From positions 1 to 6,027 of the forward strand of contig JAUXJP010000067.1 in the NCBI GenBank assembly GCA_030624695.1: a DNA stretch of 6,027 bases. The letters are read 5' to 3'. Of the stretch, positions 5,354 to 6,027 are shown one piece after another (the first letter of the stretch is position 1; every line of letters starts with the position of its first letter). Position numbers and translations under genes: made by a program. Under the pieces are notes generated by a model. It searched no databases, was not told the origin of the DNA, and worked only from the letters and a program-made list of their open reading frames with translations. The DNA is from Candidatus Dadabacteria bacterium (lineage in GTDB: Bacteria > Desulfobacterota_D > UBA1144 > Nemesobacterales > JAJCZQ01).

Positions 5354-6027
5354 CTAATTAGTTTCAATTATCTCCCGGTTGCAAATATCACTTCCGTCTT
5401 CCGGTTTGTAATTTCCGGTAATCTTTTCAGAAATATAGGTAAATCCTGTATAGGCAACTCTTAAAATATACCATCCAAGATTATACGGGTCTGTAATAAT
5501 ATGGTGATCTTCAAATGTCCCTACCACCCTGATTGGTATGCCGAGGTTGATCAGCTGGGTTTTTTTAGCTACGGGCCTGAATACCAGGTTGATTTTCTGA
5601 TTAATTAAATTTATTTTGCCTACTACACCGATTCTTACATTTGTTGTATCAATTTTAAAATTATCCGGGCGTAATATGCCGTCTTTGGCCTTAAATTTCC
5701 CGATAATACAGTTTACTTTTGGTGCTTCTTTTTCATTCCGGGTAAATATTGGTATCAGGTTATTAAATAATCCAAGAGCCCAAATATTTACTAAGCTTGC
5801 GTCCATCAAAGTTGGTACAATCCTTATTTTTATTTCCCCGTCTAAGTTGTCATCAAGTTCAGCAAAAGTTGTACCCCTGCTTTCGATGTTTACAACAAGG
5901 TCCATAATACCTTCAGACAGGGATTCAGGGTTAATCATTTTAGCAATTGGAGAATAATTGAAGTTGTCCAAAAACCCATCCAGGGTTATCTTGAATTCAT
6001 TGTTATCTTCCAAAACATTAATTATGA
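5354..6027 (-). CDS. AsmA-like family protein, C-terminal part (5' end beyond the window)
   Basis: The minus-strand frame is open from the right edge (first whole codon 6025-6023) to TAG at 5354-5356, giving 223 residues. The TTG at 6013 is only an internal Leu codon. The gene therefore starts outside the window. The sequence shows the repeated short beta strands of the AsmA-like C-terminal region. The most typical part is INLVFRPVAKK followed by GIPIRVVGTFEDH, matching the family pattern of a hydrophobic strand then Pro-Ile-x-Val-x-Gly-Thr. A lone Cys (SDICN) near the end is also a common feature of these proteins. AsmA/TamB-like proteins are anchored in the inner membrane and span the periplasm, where they are linked to lipid transport or outer-membrane biogenesis. 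The role here is inferred from family. It converges on the glycine-zipper gene with a gap of 22 bases. Confidence 0.75.
   Translation of the reverse strand, partial: IINVLEDNNEFKITLDGFLDNFNYSPIAKMINPESLSEGIMDLVVNIESRGTTFAELDDNLDGEIKIRIVPTLMDASLVNIWALGLFNNLIPIFTRNEKEAPKVNCIIGKFKAKDGILRPDNFKIDTTNVRIGVVGKINLINQKINLVFRPVAKKTQLINLGIPIRVVGTFEDHHIITDPYNLGWYILRVAYTGFTYISEKITGNYKPEDGSDICNREIIETN

Noticed and set aside
5616..5957. Plus-strand open frame (113 codons) opposite the AsmA-like gene
   Set aside because: It is antisense to a better supported coding frame and shows no ribosome binding site or recognisable domain.

Overview
The window is an AT-rich chromosomal segment from a Gram-negative (diderm) bacterium. 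The diderm assignment rests on four genes: a lipoprotein with a lipobox, a signal-peptide-bearing small beta-barrel-like protein ending in Phe, an AsmA-type envelope protein, and a glycine-zipper envelope protein. The trigger factor, ClpP and ClpX read like those of a delta-proteobacterial or similar marine/uncultured lineage, but I cannot name the taxon from the sequence alone.

Layout. Positions 1-213 have no convincing gene, only the possible 3' tail of a gene entering from the left. Positions 214-492 (minus) encode a small lipoprotein of unknown role, divergent from the next block. Positions 623-3815 (plus) hold the conserved protein quality-control cluster tig-clpP-clpX. Positions 3885-4045 hold tRNA-Val(TAC) and tRNA-Asp(GTC) in tandem behind their own near-consensus promoter. 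Positions 4129-4683 (minus) encode a small outer-membrane-type protein with a His-rich N-terminal segment. Positions 4840-5331 (plus) are a glycine-zipper protein gene whose ribosome binding site, start and signal peptide are recognisable but which carries an in-frame TAA at codon 6. Positions 5354-6027 (minus) are the C-terminal part of an AsmA-like protein that continues beyond the right edge.

How the genes work together. Trigger factor receives nascent chains at the ribosome exit tunnel. ClpX unfolds substrates and feeds them to the ClpP peptidase chamber. clpP and clpX overlap by 4 bases and must be co-translated. A perfect TTGACA-N16-TATAAT promoter lies across the end of tig and would start transcription essentially at the clpP ATG. 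That would allow clpPX to be made independently of tig from a leaderless or nearly leaderless mRNA, and it fits the absence of a Shine-Dalgarno sequence before clpP. The lon gene, often found downstream of clpX, is absent here; tRNA genes follow instead.

The right half is a group of unrelated envelope genes. I do not see a new multi-gene system. The two observations most worth checking are the leaderless clpP promoter and the nonsense codon in the glycine-zipper gene.
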